DNA of 64,000 nucleotides from Leptospira neocaledonica (GTDB lineage Bacteria; Spirochaetota; Leptospiria; Leptospirales; Leptospiraceae): contig NZ_NPEA01000009.1 in NCBI RefSeq assembly GCF_002812205.1, forward strand, positions 1 through 64,000. Direction: 5' to 3'. Positions 1 to 8,893 of this stretch are shown one piece after another. Numbering within the stretch: position 1 is the stretch's first letter; the number at the start of each line of letters is the position of its first letter. A program made the translations under genes and the position numbers. Under the pieces are notes generated by a model. The model saw only the letters and a program-made list of their open reading frames with translations, had not been told where the DNA came from and made no database searches.

Positions 1-52
1 CCATTATAAGCAAAAAAGTTTTAAATTAAAAAATTTATTATGGTGCATCGCC

Positions 53-77
53 GGATTTCCGCTCCGATCCCTGTCGC
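53..77. repeat. Short GC-rich dispersed repeat, copy A
   Basis: A roughly 25-base GC-rich stretch in AT-rich intergenic DNA. It matches positions 53745-53769 at 22 of 24 aligned bases (GGATTTCCGCT, variable base, CGATC, variable base, CTGTCGC). A looser relative lies near 41793-41806. Function unknown; it is most likely a fragment of a larger intergenic repeat family. Confidence 0.55.
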
Positions 78-154
78 TATTAGTAGTTCTATGTTTTTCG
101 TTTGTTCTTAAGTTCTTTCTGAGATAAGGTCAAGGCGCTGGAGGGCGGGATAAT

Positions 155-275
155 TGTAGGAATTCCTACATGGATTTAGGAAGAAGGATTTCGTTGACGG
201 AGAAAGGATTTTGTGATACGGGGAATGAGCTCTCCCACAAGCCACTCCCCCCAATCCCAATGCAGGGTGGGGGCC
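155..275. repeat. Palindrome-bounded dispersed repeat, copy 1 (right end not found)
   Basis: It begins with the perfect 16-base palindrome TGTAGGAATTCCTACA at 155-170. The body shares long, nearly identical stretches with 41928-42075, including a block of about 40 bases (here 234-273) with a single difference that ends in GCAGGGTGGGGG. A second relative is at 40771-40920. Those two copies have a palindrome at both ends, but no right-hand palindrome is visible here, so this copy is truncated or diverged. No coding potential. Confidence 0.75.
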
Positions 276-360
276 GTTTTTAAAAAATGCTTTCGATCAT
301 ACTGAACGAGTACCCAAAGCGGCTCACTCCTATTGTCGCCGCGAAGACGCAAAGGTTAAG

Positions 361-438
361 TTCGCACAGAGGGCACTGAGATCACAGAGGATTAATAACG
401 TACCAAAAACTCTGTGTGCTTTGTGCTCTCCGTGCGAA
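361..438. repeat. Long imperfect inverted repeat (hairpin)
   Basis: The left arm 361-389 and right arm 410-438 are reverse complements at 23 of 29 positions, separated by about 20 bases. The arms carry the GCACAGAG / CTCTGTG style wording that recurs in intergenic repeats of many bacteria. It lies just upstream of the DUF2071 gene, with its right arm ending 44 bases before the start codon, so it would be within or next to the 5' leader. Whether it is transcribed or mobile cannot be told. Confidence 0.6.
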
Positions 439-482
439 AATAATGAATAGGCTGAATTCATGAGTTCTATAGAATTTAAGAA

Positions 483-1211
483 ATGATAATTAGCTCTGAA
501 CATAGACCTTGGCCAGTTCCGAAGAAAAACTGGAGAATGAAACAGATCTGGCATGATCTATTATTCATTCATTGGCCTTTGCCAATTTCTATGATCCGTC
601 CTTTTATTCCTAAACGTTTGGAAATCGATACTTTCGAAAAGCAAACTTGGATTGGAGTAGTTCCATTTCATATGAGTGGGATCCGAATGAGAGGATTGCC
701 TGTCATGCCAATCGCTTCCCGTTTTCCAGAAATCAATGTTAGAGTATACGTTACTTTAGATGGAAAACCCGGAGTATATTTTTTCAGTTTGGATGCAGAG
801 AGTTGGTTAGCAGTAAAAGTTGCAAGGACCTTCTATCATCTTCCTTATTATTTGGCGAATTTCGAAGTTACCGAAAAGGAAAATAGGATTTCGTATCAGT
901 CCCAAAGGACTTCTTCTAATGGTAGATTTTGTTTTCAGGCAGAATATGGACCGACTTCGGATGTCTTTCAGGCTAAGAAGGGAAGTCTGGATTATTGGTT
1001 AACTGAAAGATATTGTTTGTATGCTAATAATAAAAATTCTTTATATAGATGCGAAATTTTGCATGAGCCTTGGCCTTTACAAAAAGCGGATGCAAATATT
1101 ATACGGAATACAATGGCTGATCTGGATGGGATACGACTTCCCGATATAAAGCCAATATATCATTTTTCTAAAAAAATAGAAGTATTGACCTGGGGTTTAG
1201 AAAAAGTTTAA
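483..1211 (+). CDS. DUF2071 (YqjF-like) family protein
   Basis: A 242-residue cytosolic protein recognised as DUF2071 (YqjF family). The N-terminal RPWPVPKKNW stretch at residues 8-17 is followed by the IHWPLP segment near 30. The central INVRVYVTLDGKPGVYFFSLDA region resembles the family core (acetoacetate-decarboxylase-like fold). Full length for the family. No enzymatic activity is established for these proteins and none is claimed. The ATG start has no strong ribosome site. The 3' end overlaps the convergent nucleotidyltransferase gene by four bases. Repeats fill the upstream region, so promoter placement is unclear. Confidence 0.85.
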   Translation: MIISSEHRPWPVPKKNWRMKQIWHDLLFIHWPLPISMIRPFIPKRLEIDTFEKQTWIGVVPFHMSGIRMRGLPVMPIASRFPEINVRVYVTLDGKPGVYFFSLDAESWLAVKVARTFYHLPYYLANFEVTEKENRISYQSQRTSSNGRFCFQAEYGPTSDVFQAKKGSLDYWLTERYCLYANNKNSLYRCEILHEPWPLQKADANIIRNTMADLDGIRLPDIKPIYHFSKKIEVLTWGLEKV

Positions 1212-1933
1212 GAAAGAATTCTATTTCTAAATTCTATCCAATCTTCCATAAGCCGATCCGAAAAATCAGTATCCTTATACTTCTCGTAAAACTGCTTTTC
1301 GCCCAAATCCAAAAATGTTCCTGGGAAAATTTTTCCACCTAGTTTGTTTTGAGCGGAAAGTTTACGGAACGTATTTGCGAGGTCATAAGGTCTGTCCGGT
1401 TCCAGATCGGAGAGGCATTCCGCTTTCATCCAGGAAAGCCCCAAATAAAAATAACCTCCCGCTTCGAATTGGACCAAATTGTCCTTTAGGCTTAATCCTG
1501 TATAGTTTGCATTTTCGGGAATTTTAGCTAAATATAATATACAATCGAATTTTTTTTGTTCTTCCGGATCCGGCCAAGGATTAAATCCAGATTCCGGAAA
1601 GAGAATAAAATCGGGATTTAAGACTAAAAAATGATCCTGCAAATCCCAAAATCTTTCGATTCCTGTTCGGATTCCCCCTCCGGTCCCCAAAATTTCAGGC
1701 GTTTCTGAAGAGAAATGCAGTTGGAAATCATTAAAACCTCTTAACTCTTCTTGTATTTTTTCGCCGAGATAGTGTAGGTTAAGGATTCCGTCGTTTATCC
1801 CCCAGGACTTGGCATGAAATAAGGAATAGTATATGAGAGGTATATTATTTATTTTTAAAATAGGTTTGGGAGAATCTTTGGTCCATTCTCCCATTCTCGT
1901 TCCGAAACCCGCACATGGAAAAAATGCCTTCAT
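1208..1933 (-). CDS. murU: MurU-like sugar-1-phosphate nucleotidyltransferase
   Basis: A 241-residue nucleotidyltransferase with the N-terminal signature AGFGTRMG (residues 8-15), PKPIL shortly after, GTGGGI near residue 85, and a conserved Asp in NPDF where metal would bind. The overall pattern and short length match MurU (N-acetylmuramate alpha-1-phosphate uridylyltransferase), which makes UDP-MurNAc from recycled wall sugar, better than GlmU, which is longer. The decisive context is the kinase gene one base upstream (1935-2924), which looks like AmgK, the enzyme that makes the substrate. The amgK-murU pairing is known from Pseudomonas. A generic mannose-1-phosphate guanylyltransferase-type role remains possible. 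Confidence 0.75.
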   Translation of the reverse strand: MKAFFPCAGFGTRMGEWTKDSPKPILKINNIPLIYYSLFHAKSWGINDGILNLHYLGEKIQEELRGFNDFQLHFSSETPEILGTGGGIRTGIERFWDLQDHFLVLNPDFILFPESGFNPWPDPEEQKKFDCILYLAKIPENANYTGLSLKDNLVQFEAGGYFYLGLSWMKAECLSDLEPDRPYDLANTFRKLSAQNKLGGKIFPGTFLDLGEKQFYEKYKDTDFSDRLMEDWIEFRNRILS

Positions 1934-1934
1934 T

Positions 1935-2924
1935 CTAAAGTTTTTCCAAGAATAGATTATTGCCGGCTAATTCTTTTTTTAATAGATGAAAGAATAAAAA
2001 CAGTTGATCAGGAAAAAGTCCCACTTGCACTATTTCTAATAGGTTGTCTAAACAGTTAAGAACACTTTGTCTGTACTTGTCCTGTTTTTTCTCCGCTACC
2101 AACATAAAATAAGATCCGAGTGCTTTGTAGGATCTTTGCAAACATTGCAAATAATAACATTCTTTAGGTTTGGAAAATCTATTATTGCTGAGTTTTAGAA
2201 AGAGTAGAAAAAGTCCCTGCCTCATAGCGAATGGGATCGGTCTATAAGCATCGTACAATAGACTGGAAAGATCGTAAAATGGAGTTCCCATTCTTGCATC
2301 CTGGAAATCAATCAATGTCAATTCCCCGGAAGGGGAGAGCATAATGTTCCGAGCATGAAAGTCCCGATGACAGAATACTTTGTCTTTATATTCTGCTAAA
2401 AACCCCGAAGATTCTTCCAGAAAAAAAACCACTTCCGGTCTGAGTTTGGTCTTAAGATTAAACATCTCAGCGAAATTTGTATATGAAGAAAACGTAAACT
2501 TATTTTCGAAATTCAATTTTTCGTAATCAAATTCACGAGTGGAGACGGGAGGTTCAGGTCTGGTTTTTTGGAGAGAGACAAGCAATTCCAAAGATTTTAC
2601 TAAAAGATTTCTATATTCCGCATCATCTTGGACGGAACTTAGATCGGAATCTCCTTCGTCGGAAAGGAGCATTAGTTTATTGAACACATCAGTCTTGTAT
2701 ATTTTAGGGACTTTGAAGTTATGGTGTTCTAAAAAATGGCCCACCTCTTGAAAGTCATGTTGAAAGACTTGGTCCTTACACAGGATCTTTGTTGTTCCGT
2801 CAGGATACTTTGCACGATAATATCTACGTGCGGAAGCTTCTGGATTGAGTAAGTCTATTTTTTCTGGAAACTTTCCATCGATTGAGAGGAAGCGAAAATC
2901 TATCTCACTTAAAACTTCGTTCAT
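1935..2924 (-). CDS. amgK: AmgK-like sugar kinase (APH fold phosphotransferase)
   Basis: A 329-residue aminoglycoside-phosphotransferase-fold kinase. The catalytic loop HRDFHARN is at residues 186-193 and the metal-binding IDFQDA at 205-210. The exact wording of both, and the C-terminal QRSYKALGSYFML segment, fit AmgK, the anomeric MurNAc/GlcNAc kinase of peptidoglycan recycling. It would phosphorylate MurNAc at C1, and the MurU-like enzyme next door would then add UMP. It lies 18 bases downstream of the REC-PAS kinase gene and one base upstream of the MurU gene, so all are probably co-transcribed. Another sugar or choline kinase of the same fold is the main alternative. Confidence 0.75.
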   Translation of the reverse strand: MNEVLSEIDFRFLSIDGKFPEKIDLLNPEASARRYYRAKYPDGTTKILCKDQVFQHDFQEVGHFLEHHNFKVPKIYKTDVFNKLMLLSDEGDSDLSSVQDDAEYRNLLVKSLELLVSLQKTRPEPPVSTREFDYEKLNFENKFTFSSYTNFAEMFNLKTKLRPEVVFFLEESSGFLAEYKDKVFCHRDFHARNIMLSPSGELTLIDFQDARMGTPFYDLSSLLYDAYRPIPFAMRQGLFLLFLKLSNNRFSKPKECYYLQCLQRSYKALGSYFMLVAEKKQDKYRQSVLNCLDNLLEIVQVGLFPDQLFLFFHLLKKELAGNNLFLEKL

Positions 2925-2942
2925 AGCCGCGTATGGCTAGTT

Positions 2943-4454
2943 CTACAATTTGTCCGGAAAGACCAAGCGGAATTCGGTGCCTTTTTCCGGCTCTGAATCG
3001 ATTTCTATTCTGATCCCGAATACGTCAGCGATCTCCTTTGCCACAAACATTCCTAGACCAGTACCTTGGCCGGTTTTTTTTGTAGTGAAGTAAGGTTGGA
3101 AGATCTTGTTTAAAATATCTTTGCTCATCCCGACCCCATTATCTCGGATCTTTACCATAGGATGATGACTTTTTTCTCCCACGGAGATTTCTATCCTTCC
3201 TTTGTTATCTGTCGCATCCGCGGAATTTAAAAAGATATTAGAAAATAATAGGCTCAATTGATCCGCATTAGAATACACAGATGTTTTGTCCGGACTCCTA
3301 TTAAATACAATCTCGCAATATTTTAAACGAGTGGTCTTTCTAAAAACTTCTATGACGGATTCTACTACTTCGTTTAGATCTAAGGTTTCTTTGTCTCTGC
3401 CTGAATCTCCGGGTTTTCCTAACTGAAGCAGGTTGAAAGTCAGGTTTTTTAATTTTGTGATCTGGTTCCAAGTAACCAAAATTGCCTTATCTTTAATAGG
3501 CTCATCCGCATCGGGAAGTCTTGCTACTTCTATAAAACCTTGGATAGCCGTAAGTGCGTTATTGATCTCATGACCAATGCTGGATGCAATTGTGGTTAGG
3601 AACGCTCTTCTTTCTGCATCGATCAGTTTTTCGGAGATGATATTCTTTTGCGTGATATCTCTTGCGATCCCGGTATAATATGTTTTTCCGTTCAATTCAT
3701 ATCTACATACTGAGATATCAAAATTGAATTTTCCGCCGTCTCTACTCACCAGCTCCGCGTTATGTAATCTGGCGATATTATGATCGGATTTACGGCTCAT
3801 CAGATGAGCGATCCTTTCCAGATAGGCTTCCGTATTTTCATCGGAAATAAGAAGAGTGATCTTTTGTCCTACAATTTCATTCTCTTCGTATCCGAAATTT
3901 CTGATCGTAGCTTCGTTTGCCGCTCGGATAAGAAGATCCTCGTCCAGAGTGATCACACAGTCTCCGGTAGTTTCTAAAATTAAACTATTACGATAATCCA
4001 AATCTTTGGATTGTTGTGCCAGATGGGATTTTTCCCTAACTGCTCTTATGATCTTTTTGGATTTTCTATCTCTGTCTTCTTTTTCTTTACGAGCATTTTC
4101 TAGTGCAGCCAAGATGTTTTGTCTACTGACTGGTTTAGAAATATAGTCGAACACTCTGTTTCTAAGAGCTTCTTCCGCGGTATGAAGTTGGGGATTGCCT
4201 GTGATCAGAATCACAGGGATATTAGAATTATATTTTTTGATTTCTCTAGCGACTTCTATTCCGTCTTTGCCGCCCATGAGAATATCCGAAATTACGATAT
4301 CTACCGCATAATCTCTTACGATCTTCATTGCGGATTCAAAATCTTCTGCAAGAAATACGTGATAACCTTCTCTTGAGATTACACGTTCTAAAGCGGTTCT
4401 GATTTCCGCTTCGTCGTCAATGATCAGGACGTTGGGATTTTTTTCCCTTGTCAT
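2943..4454 (-). CDS. Receiver-PAS-histidine kinase (REC first)
   Basis: A 503-residue cytosolic signalling protein with no membrane segment. An N-terminal receiver domain (about 1-125) has Asp57 in VISDILMGGKDG and the conserved Lys in ISKPVS. A PAS domain (about 155-275) follows, then a histidine-kinase dimerisation box SIGHEINNALTAI (near 295), an N box in FLNSADATD, and G boxes DNGVGM and GTGLGM. With the receiver at the front, it is probably a phosphorelay target of another kinase, most simply the PAS kinase encoded 22 bases upstream. Its own output partner is not visible. It is followed 18 bases later by the AmgK-like gene. Confidence 0.85.
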   Translation of the reverse strand: MTREKNPNVLIIDDEAEIRTALERVISREGYHVFLAEDFESAMKIVRDYAVDIVISDILMGGKDGIEVAREIKKYNSNIPVILITGNPQLHTAEEALRNRVFDYISKPVSRQNILAALENARKEKEDRDRKSKKIIRAVREKSHLAQQSKDLDYRNSLILETTGDCVITLDEDLLIRAANEATIRNFGYEENEIVGQKITLLISDENTEAYLERIAHLMSRKSDHNIARLHNAELVSRDGGKFNFDISVCRYELNGKTYYTGIARDITQKNIISEKLIDAERRAFLTTIASSIGHEINNALTAIQGFIEVARLPDADEPIKDKAILVTWNQITKLKNLTFNLLQLGKPGDSGRDKETLDLNEVVESVIEVFRKTTRLKYCEIVFNRSPDKTSVYSNADQLSLLFSNIFLNSADATDNKGRIEISVGEKSHHPMVKIRDNGVGMSKDILNKIFQPYFTTKKTGQGTGLGMFVAKEIADVFGIRIEIDSEPEKGTEFRLVFPDKL

Positions 4455-4476
4455 ATATTTTTAAAGAATAAGTTCA

Positions 4477-6819
4477 TCATACCTTTCCTACAGGCACTCG
4501 GACAGTGACCTTAGTACCTTGTCCCGGATTGGATTCTAAGTGAATGGTCCCGCCGTGATCGGTGATGATCCGTTGAGAGATTGTCAATCCGAGTCCCGTT
4601 CCCTGTTTAGTTCGCCGAGTCGTGTACAGAGGCAAAAAAGCCTTTTCTGCGACTTCAGCGTTCATTCCGGGACCGTTATCTTGAATGGTAAAACTCACCA
4701 TCTCTCCGTTCAAATATAATTCTTTTCGTGCGGAAACTTGTATCAGCGGAATTACCGGTTTATGTTCCATTTCTGAAATCGCGTTAACTGCGTTCACTAG
4801 ACAATTGATCAGTACTTGTTCGATTTCCTGCCAAGCGACATGGATCTGTGGAAGTTCCGGGTTAGTAACCCGTTTCAATTCGATTCCATTCTTTTTACAA
4901 CTCACCTCGATGAGTTCACAAGCTCTTAAAAGAATAAAATAAGGAGAAACTAATTCTTTTTTTCTCGGGGCTCTTCTTCCCAGATCTAAGAGGCCTTTGA
5001 TCAGATCTCTGATACGTAAGGCCGCACCTTCTACCCTCTTATACACTTTTTTTCTTTCGATAGGATCCGGATCCTCATGTTCCAAAAGATCTTCTAGATA
5101 TAATAGACTAGATTGAAGAGGATTATTCACCTCGTGAGCGATACCCGCTGCGATCTCCCCGATTGATGCGAATTTTGCCGTTTCATACAACTGTCTGTCT
5201 AAGATCTTGGTCTGGGTCACGTCGGAGAAGATCAACATTGCAGCTACAGGAAGATCTTGGTATTTTTTGAGCGGAAGGAACTTTATAGAAAAATAATTTT
5301 CTTCTTCTCCCAATAATACCATAGAGAAGTCGAAATATGCCGCTCTTTGCGTGCGAATACATTCTTCTAATTTGACAAAGATCCCTTTTTGGGCATCTTC
5401 CGGGAAAAGGGAAGGGAACTCGTCGTCCACATCCACATTCAAAAATTGGAATAAGAAAAATTTAAGAATCGGCGCTACTTCTAGGACTTTTCCCTGAGGA
5501 TCCAATATTACGATCCCATTATTCATGGAGGCGAATAAATTCCTGAGTTTCATTTCGGAAGCACGGATTAGCTCTTCATTCTTCTTTTGTTCGGAAATAT
5601 CTAGAAGAAGTAGGATTGTCCCAATCCTATTCCCATAATCATCTTTCAGGGAAGAAGAAGCTAATAAAAACGGAACCTCATGTCTGCCACGGATTGTGAT
5701 CCTTGTTTCCGCCCTGGATCCCAAAAGGATCATATCCATAGCTTCAGGTTCTAATTTTAGAAGTTCTCTGACTTGAACTCCTACGATCTCTTCTTTAGAA
5801 ATTCCTAATAGAGCACTGATATTATTATTAACGTAAGTGATAAATCCTTCGTCATCGGTGGATAAAAGAGGAACTTCTAATGAATTTAAAAGTGCACCTT
5901 GGAATTGAAGGATTTTTGCGGTCTCTCTTCTTTGTTTTTCGATCCTCAGATATTGAAGAGAGGAAAGTAGATCCTCCACTATCTCGAAGTAGAGATAATT
6001 CTCTCCGGAATCGAATGCCATATTCTCCCGAGAGATGATCTGGATCCCGCCTATTATTTTACCTTCTTCTCGAATGATTAGACTTAAAGACCTTCTGAAA
6101 TCTTTTGCAACTAATGCTTCTTCCCATTCCGGATACACATTAGAACCGAATTCGTATATATGAAATTGTTCCTTTCCTTCTAGAAGAGTTTCGAAAGGAG
6201 ATTGGGTTTTTTTTTCTTCCCAAGCGGTTTCTAAATTTTTTCTCCATTTAGAATCCAAGTCTGATTGGATCAGGATTTGATCCGTTCCATCTTCTCTTCT
6301 ATAAAAACCCCAGACCAAACTATAATGAGGATTTTCTTTTAGAGTATCACAGATCTTTTGGAAGAGTGTACTTTCCGAACTCAAACGAAGAGATCTTAAA
6401 TTTAGTTTTAAAAGTCTGAGAGTTCTTAAGATACTCTGTAAATAATATAATCTAAGTTCAATTTCTCTGATCTCAGATCTTTGGTAGATATGAAAAATTA
6501 AAGGTGAATTCGGAGTTTGGGAGAATGCGTTAATCGTGAAGTCAGCGAGTAGAAGTGTTCCATTCTTTTTTCGTAAATTCCAAAGAAGAGAGATGCCTAA
6601 TTCTTCCGCCCCATTCCCGTAATTTCCGATGCTGTCCGGACGAGCCAGTAAATTGCTAAGACCAAGTGTTTTGAGTTCCTCAGGATTATAACCCAAGATA
6701 GAACATGCCTTTGGATTTGAACCGAGTATACTATAACTCCCAGGTTCTAAGATTAGAATTCCTTCCTGGGCGGGAAAGAAGGCCTTTTCTAATAGTAGAA
6801 CTAATTCCCGATTCTTCAT
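4477..6819 (-). CDS. Multi-PAS/GAF soluble histidine kinase
   Basis: A 780-residue kinase without transmembrane segments. The order appears to be an N-terminal PAS (about 12-115), a GAF-like region (about 150-290), two more PAS domains (about 300-410 and 420-540), then a dimerisation box GEIAAGIAHEVNNPLQ with the phospho-acceptor His, and a C-terminal ATPase with N box NCLVNAVNAI, DNGPGM and GTGLGL. The GAF assignment is by position and composition only. It is the first gene of a probable operon with the REC-PAS kinase and the AmgK/MurU pair, and it is divergent from the hydrolase gene at 6898. The signal sensed is unknown. Confidence 0.85.
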   Translation of the reverse strand: MKNRELVLLLEKAFFPAQEGILILEPGSYSILGSNPKACSILGYNPEELKTLGLSNLLARPDSIGNYGNGAEELGISLLWNLRKKNGTLLLADFTINAFSQTPNSPLIFHIYQRSEIREIELRLYYLQSILRTLRLLKLNLRSLRLSSESTLFQKICDTLKENPHYSLVWGFYRREDGTDQILIQSDLDSKWRKNLETAWEEKKTQSPFETLLEGKEQFHIYEFGSNVYPEWEEALVAKDFRRSLSLIIREEGKIIGGIQIISRENMAFDSGENYLYFEIVEDLLSSLQYLRIEKQRRETAKILQFQGALLNSLEVPLLSTDDEGFITYVNNNISALLGISKEEIVGVQVRELLKLEPEAMDMILLGSRAETRITIRGRHEVPFLLASSSLKDDYGNRIGTILLLLDISEQKKNEELIRASEMKLRNLFASMNNGIVILDPQGKVLEVAPILKFFLFQFLNVDVDDEFPSLFPEDAQKGIFVKLEECIRTQRAAYFDFSMVLLGEEENYFSIKFLPLKKYQDLPVAAMLIFSDVTQTKILDRQLYETAKFASIGEIAAGIAHEVNNPLQSSLLYLEDLLEHEDPDPIERKKVYKRVEGAALRIRDLIKGLLDLGRRAPRKKELVSPYFILLRACELIEVSCKKNGIELKRVTNPELPQIHVAWQEIEQVLINCLVNAVNAISEMEHKPVIPLIQVSARKELYLNGEMVSFTIQDNGPGMNAEVAEKAFLPLYTTRRTKQGTGLGLTISQRIITDHGGTIHLESNPGQGTKVTVRVPVGKV

Positions 6820-6897
6820 GAATTGTATATAATATCGGAATTCCGCATCGTAAAATTGATTTGGATTCCTTGCTAGATTCGACTAGAGAGGGAATCA

Positions 6898-7782
6898 TTG
6901 ACCCAATCTATGGATTTTGTATACGAACTTTTTTTACGAAATTATACCAGGCAAAAAATTCGGTTTATGGAGAAGGAGCTGGGCTTTCAGCGTCTTCATC
7001 TTGACCTTGGCGGACATAAAATTTTCTTCTTGAAGAGGCCTTCTGTCAAAGGATCCGACAAAACTTTCTTTTTCGTCCACGGACTTCTGGATTCTGCCAC
7101 AGGTTTTAGGCGACTGGCTCCATTTTTACGAAATGACTTCAATCTTTTGGTCCCGGATATTCCTGGTTTTGGGTTAAGTCCTCTTCCTAAATTGAAATAT
7201 TTATACCAGGTCGACATATTTGCGGACCTTCTTTACAATTCGATCCGCAAACTCGCGTTAAACGATGTGGTTCTCGCAGGGCATTCCATGGGATCTCTAA
7301 TAGCAATGATGATCGCAATCCGCGATTCTGAAAAAGAAAAAAGGATTCAGAGACTTGTGCTGCTCGCTCCGGGCGGAATTCCGCATCCGCAAAGAGACGA
7401 AATGAGGAAATTACTTTTTCCTTCCAAAACCGAAGAAATTGAAAGACTTCTTACCGCATTGTATCAGGAGAATGTTCCGGAATTGGGCGGTATCGCTAAA
7501 AAAGCTCTGCTCAGTCAGTGGAATAATTTAGCTCATCAGTACTTAACTGAGAATACTCTGGATAGAGAGAAGGAAATTTTCTTAGGTAAAAAACTCTCTG
7601 CAGTTTCGCAAAAGACCCTGATCATTTCCGGTATGGAAGATCCGATAACCGATCCTCCTATGGTTAAAAAATTACATTCTTATTTAAAGAAGAGCAAGCT
7701 GGTTTGGATCCAAAATGCTAAACACGCTATTCACATGGAAAGACCGAAAGAAGTCGCAGAAAAGATCAACGCTTGGCTTTAA
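6898..7782 (+). CDS. Alpha/beta hydrolase
   Basis: A 294-residue alpha/beta-hydrolase-fold enzyme. The oxyanion motif HG is at 61-62, the nucleophile elbow GHSMG has Ser130, the acid is Asp248 in GMEDPITD, and the catalytic His is at 276 in KHAIHMERP, so the triad is complete. The TTG start at 6898 is chosen because AGAGGG sits five bases upstream; the first in-frame ATG (6910) would leave that site too distant. The substrate is unknown (esterase or lipase-like). It is divergent from the kinase gene and followed by a GC hairpin. Confidence 0.85.
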   Translation: MTQSMDFVYELFLRNYTRQKIRFMEKELGFQRLHLDLGGHKIFFLKRPSVKGSDKTFFFVHGLLDSATGFRRLAPFLRNDFNLLVPDIPGFGLSPLPKLKYLYQVDIFADLLYNSIRKLALNDVVLAGHSMGSLIAMMIAIRDSEKEKRIQRLVLLAPGGIPHPQRDEMRKLLFPSKTEEIERLLTALYQENVPELGGIAKKALLSQWNNLAHQYLTENTLDREKEIFLGKKLSAVSQKTLIISGMEDPITDPPMVKKLHSYLKKSKLVWIQNAKHAIHMERPKEVAEKINAWL

Positions 7783-8124
7783 TTTAACGGGTCCCCCTAA
7801 AATGGGGGAGAGAAGAGCAGCTATCAAACATAAATATTTGATTGGAAATAAATTATTTATTATTAAAGTATAATACTCTTTTTACTTATTTCTCTCTTCG
7901 TAAATTCTATCTTTAAAATGGAAAGGACAGACACTCGAATTGGAAAAAAATCATGAAAAATTTCCGATAATTTTCTTTCGAAATAGAATGATCAGCTCTT
8001 GATTCGAATCACATTTTATAAAATTAAAAAAAATCTTCCTACCTTCGTCCGAGTTTTTTGAAAAACGAATATAGAAATTAGAATCAAAAAACCATAATAC
8101 AAGGAGCCAGTTGGCGGATAAAAA
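7783..8124. other. Intergenic gap, 342 bases
   Basis: Apart from the hairpin near its left end (7792-7809), this AT-rich stretch shows no gene. A 74-residue reverse-strand frame overlapping it (7951-8175) runs into the response regulator and has no family likeness. A purine-rich AAGGAG at 8101-8106 lies too far from the ATG at 8125 to be its main ribosome site; GGAT six bases upstream of that ATG is better placed. Confidence 0.6.
7792..7809 (+). terminator. GC hairpin downstream of hydrolase
   Basis: TCCCCC, then a six-base loop TAAAAT, then GGGGGA: a perfect six-pair stem 10 bases after the hydrolase stop. No U-run follows, so it may be a transcript-end stabiliser rather than a strong intrinsic terminator. 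Confidence 0.45.
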
Positions 8125-8742
8125 ATGGAAAAGGTAAAGATCGCTATCGTTGAAGACAATTCCGAGTTTGCTCAAAACTGTGCAAACACTCTATCTGTGA
8201 TGGAAGAAGTGGACAAGGTGGAAGTATTCTCTTCTACCGAAGATTTATCACAAAATCATCAAAATAAATTTGATCTTGTATTTATGGACGTCGTCCTTCC
8301 TGGCAAGTCCGGGATCGATTATATAAAAGAAAGATCCGATCTGGATAACGATCCTAAGTATATTATGTTATCTACGTTAGACACCGATGATGCTTTGATG
8401 CAAGCTATGAAAGCCGGTGCAGTAGGATTTGTTTTGAAAAAAGATCTAAAAGACATAAAAGAAGTGGCGAGAATGGTAATGAAAGAAGGCGGAATACTTT
8501 CTCCCGGTGCTGCCGCCAAGGTGATCTCTTTTTTTAGAAAACCTTCGACCAAAGAAACCCATTCTTTAACTCCTAGAGAAAAAGAAATATTGAATCATAT
8601 TGTTAATGGTTATAGAACCAAGGACATAGCGCGTAACTTTGGAACCAAAGAAGGTACTGTTCGGATACAGATCAAAAGTATTTTCAAAAAATTACGTGTG
8701 AATTCTAGAGTGGATCTGGTTCGTAAGTATTCTAGGTTTTAA
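8125..8742 (+). CDS. NarL/FixJ-type response regulator
   Basis: A 205-residue two-domain regulator. The receiver has Asp55 in FMDVVLPGKSG, Thr in MLSTLD and Lys in FVLKK. The C-terminal LuxR-type helix-turn-helix (about 145-200) starts with LTPREKEILNHI and carries the DNA-reading helix around GTVRIQIKSIFKKL. It binds DNA when phosphorylated, in the usual way for the family. No cognate kinase gene is adjacent on the same strand, so its partner is unknown. It stands alone between two intergenic gaps. Confidence 0.92.
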   Translation: MEKVKIAIVEDNSEFAQNCANTLSVMEEVDKVEVFSSTEDLSQNHQNKFDLVFMDVVLPGKSGIDYIKERSDLDNDPKYIMLSTLDTDDALMQAMKAGAVGFVLKKDLKDIKEVARMVMKEGGILSPGAAAKVISFFRKPSTKETHSLTPREKEILNHIVNGYRTKDIARNFGTKEGTVRIQIKSIFKKLRVNSRVDLVRKYSRF

Positions 8743-8893
8743 AATTTCACTAATCCAAAGTGTCTAATTTTACTGTGACAATACGCATTAGTTTTTGCGA
8801 CGCAGAAAGATTAGTTTTATAGGAGCCTGGAATAAAAAATTAGTTAATTTAAAATAATAAGGAAACTTGCTTTCATCGAATTGTTACTAGTGT

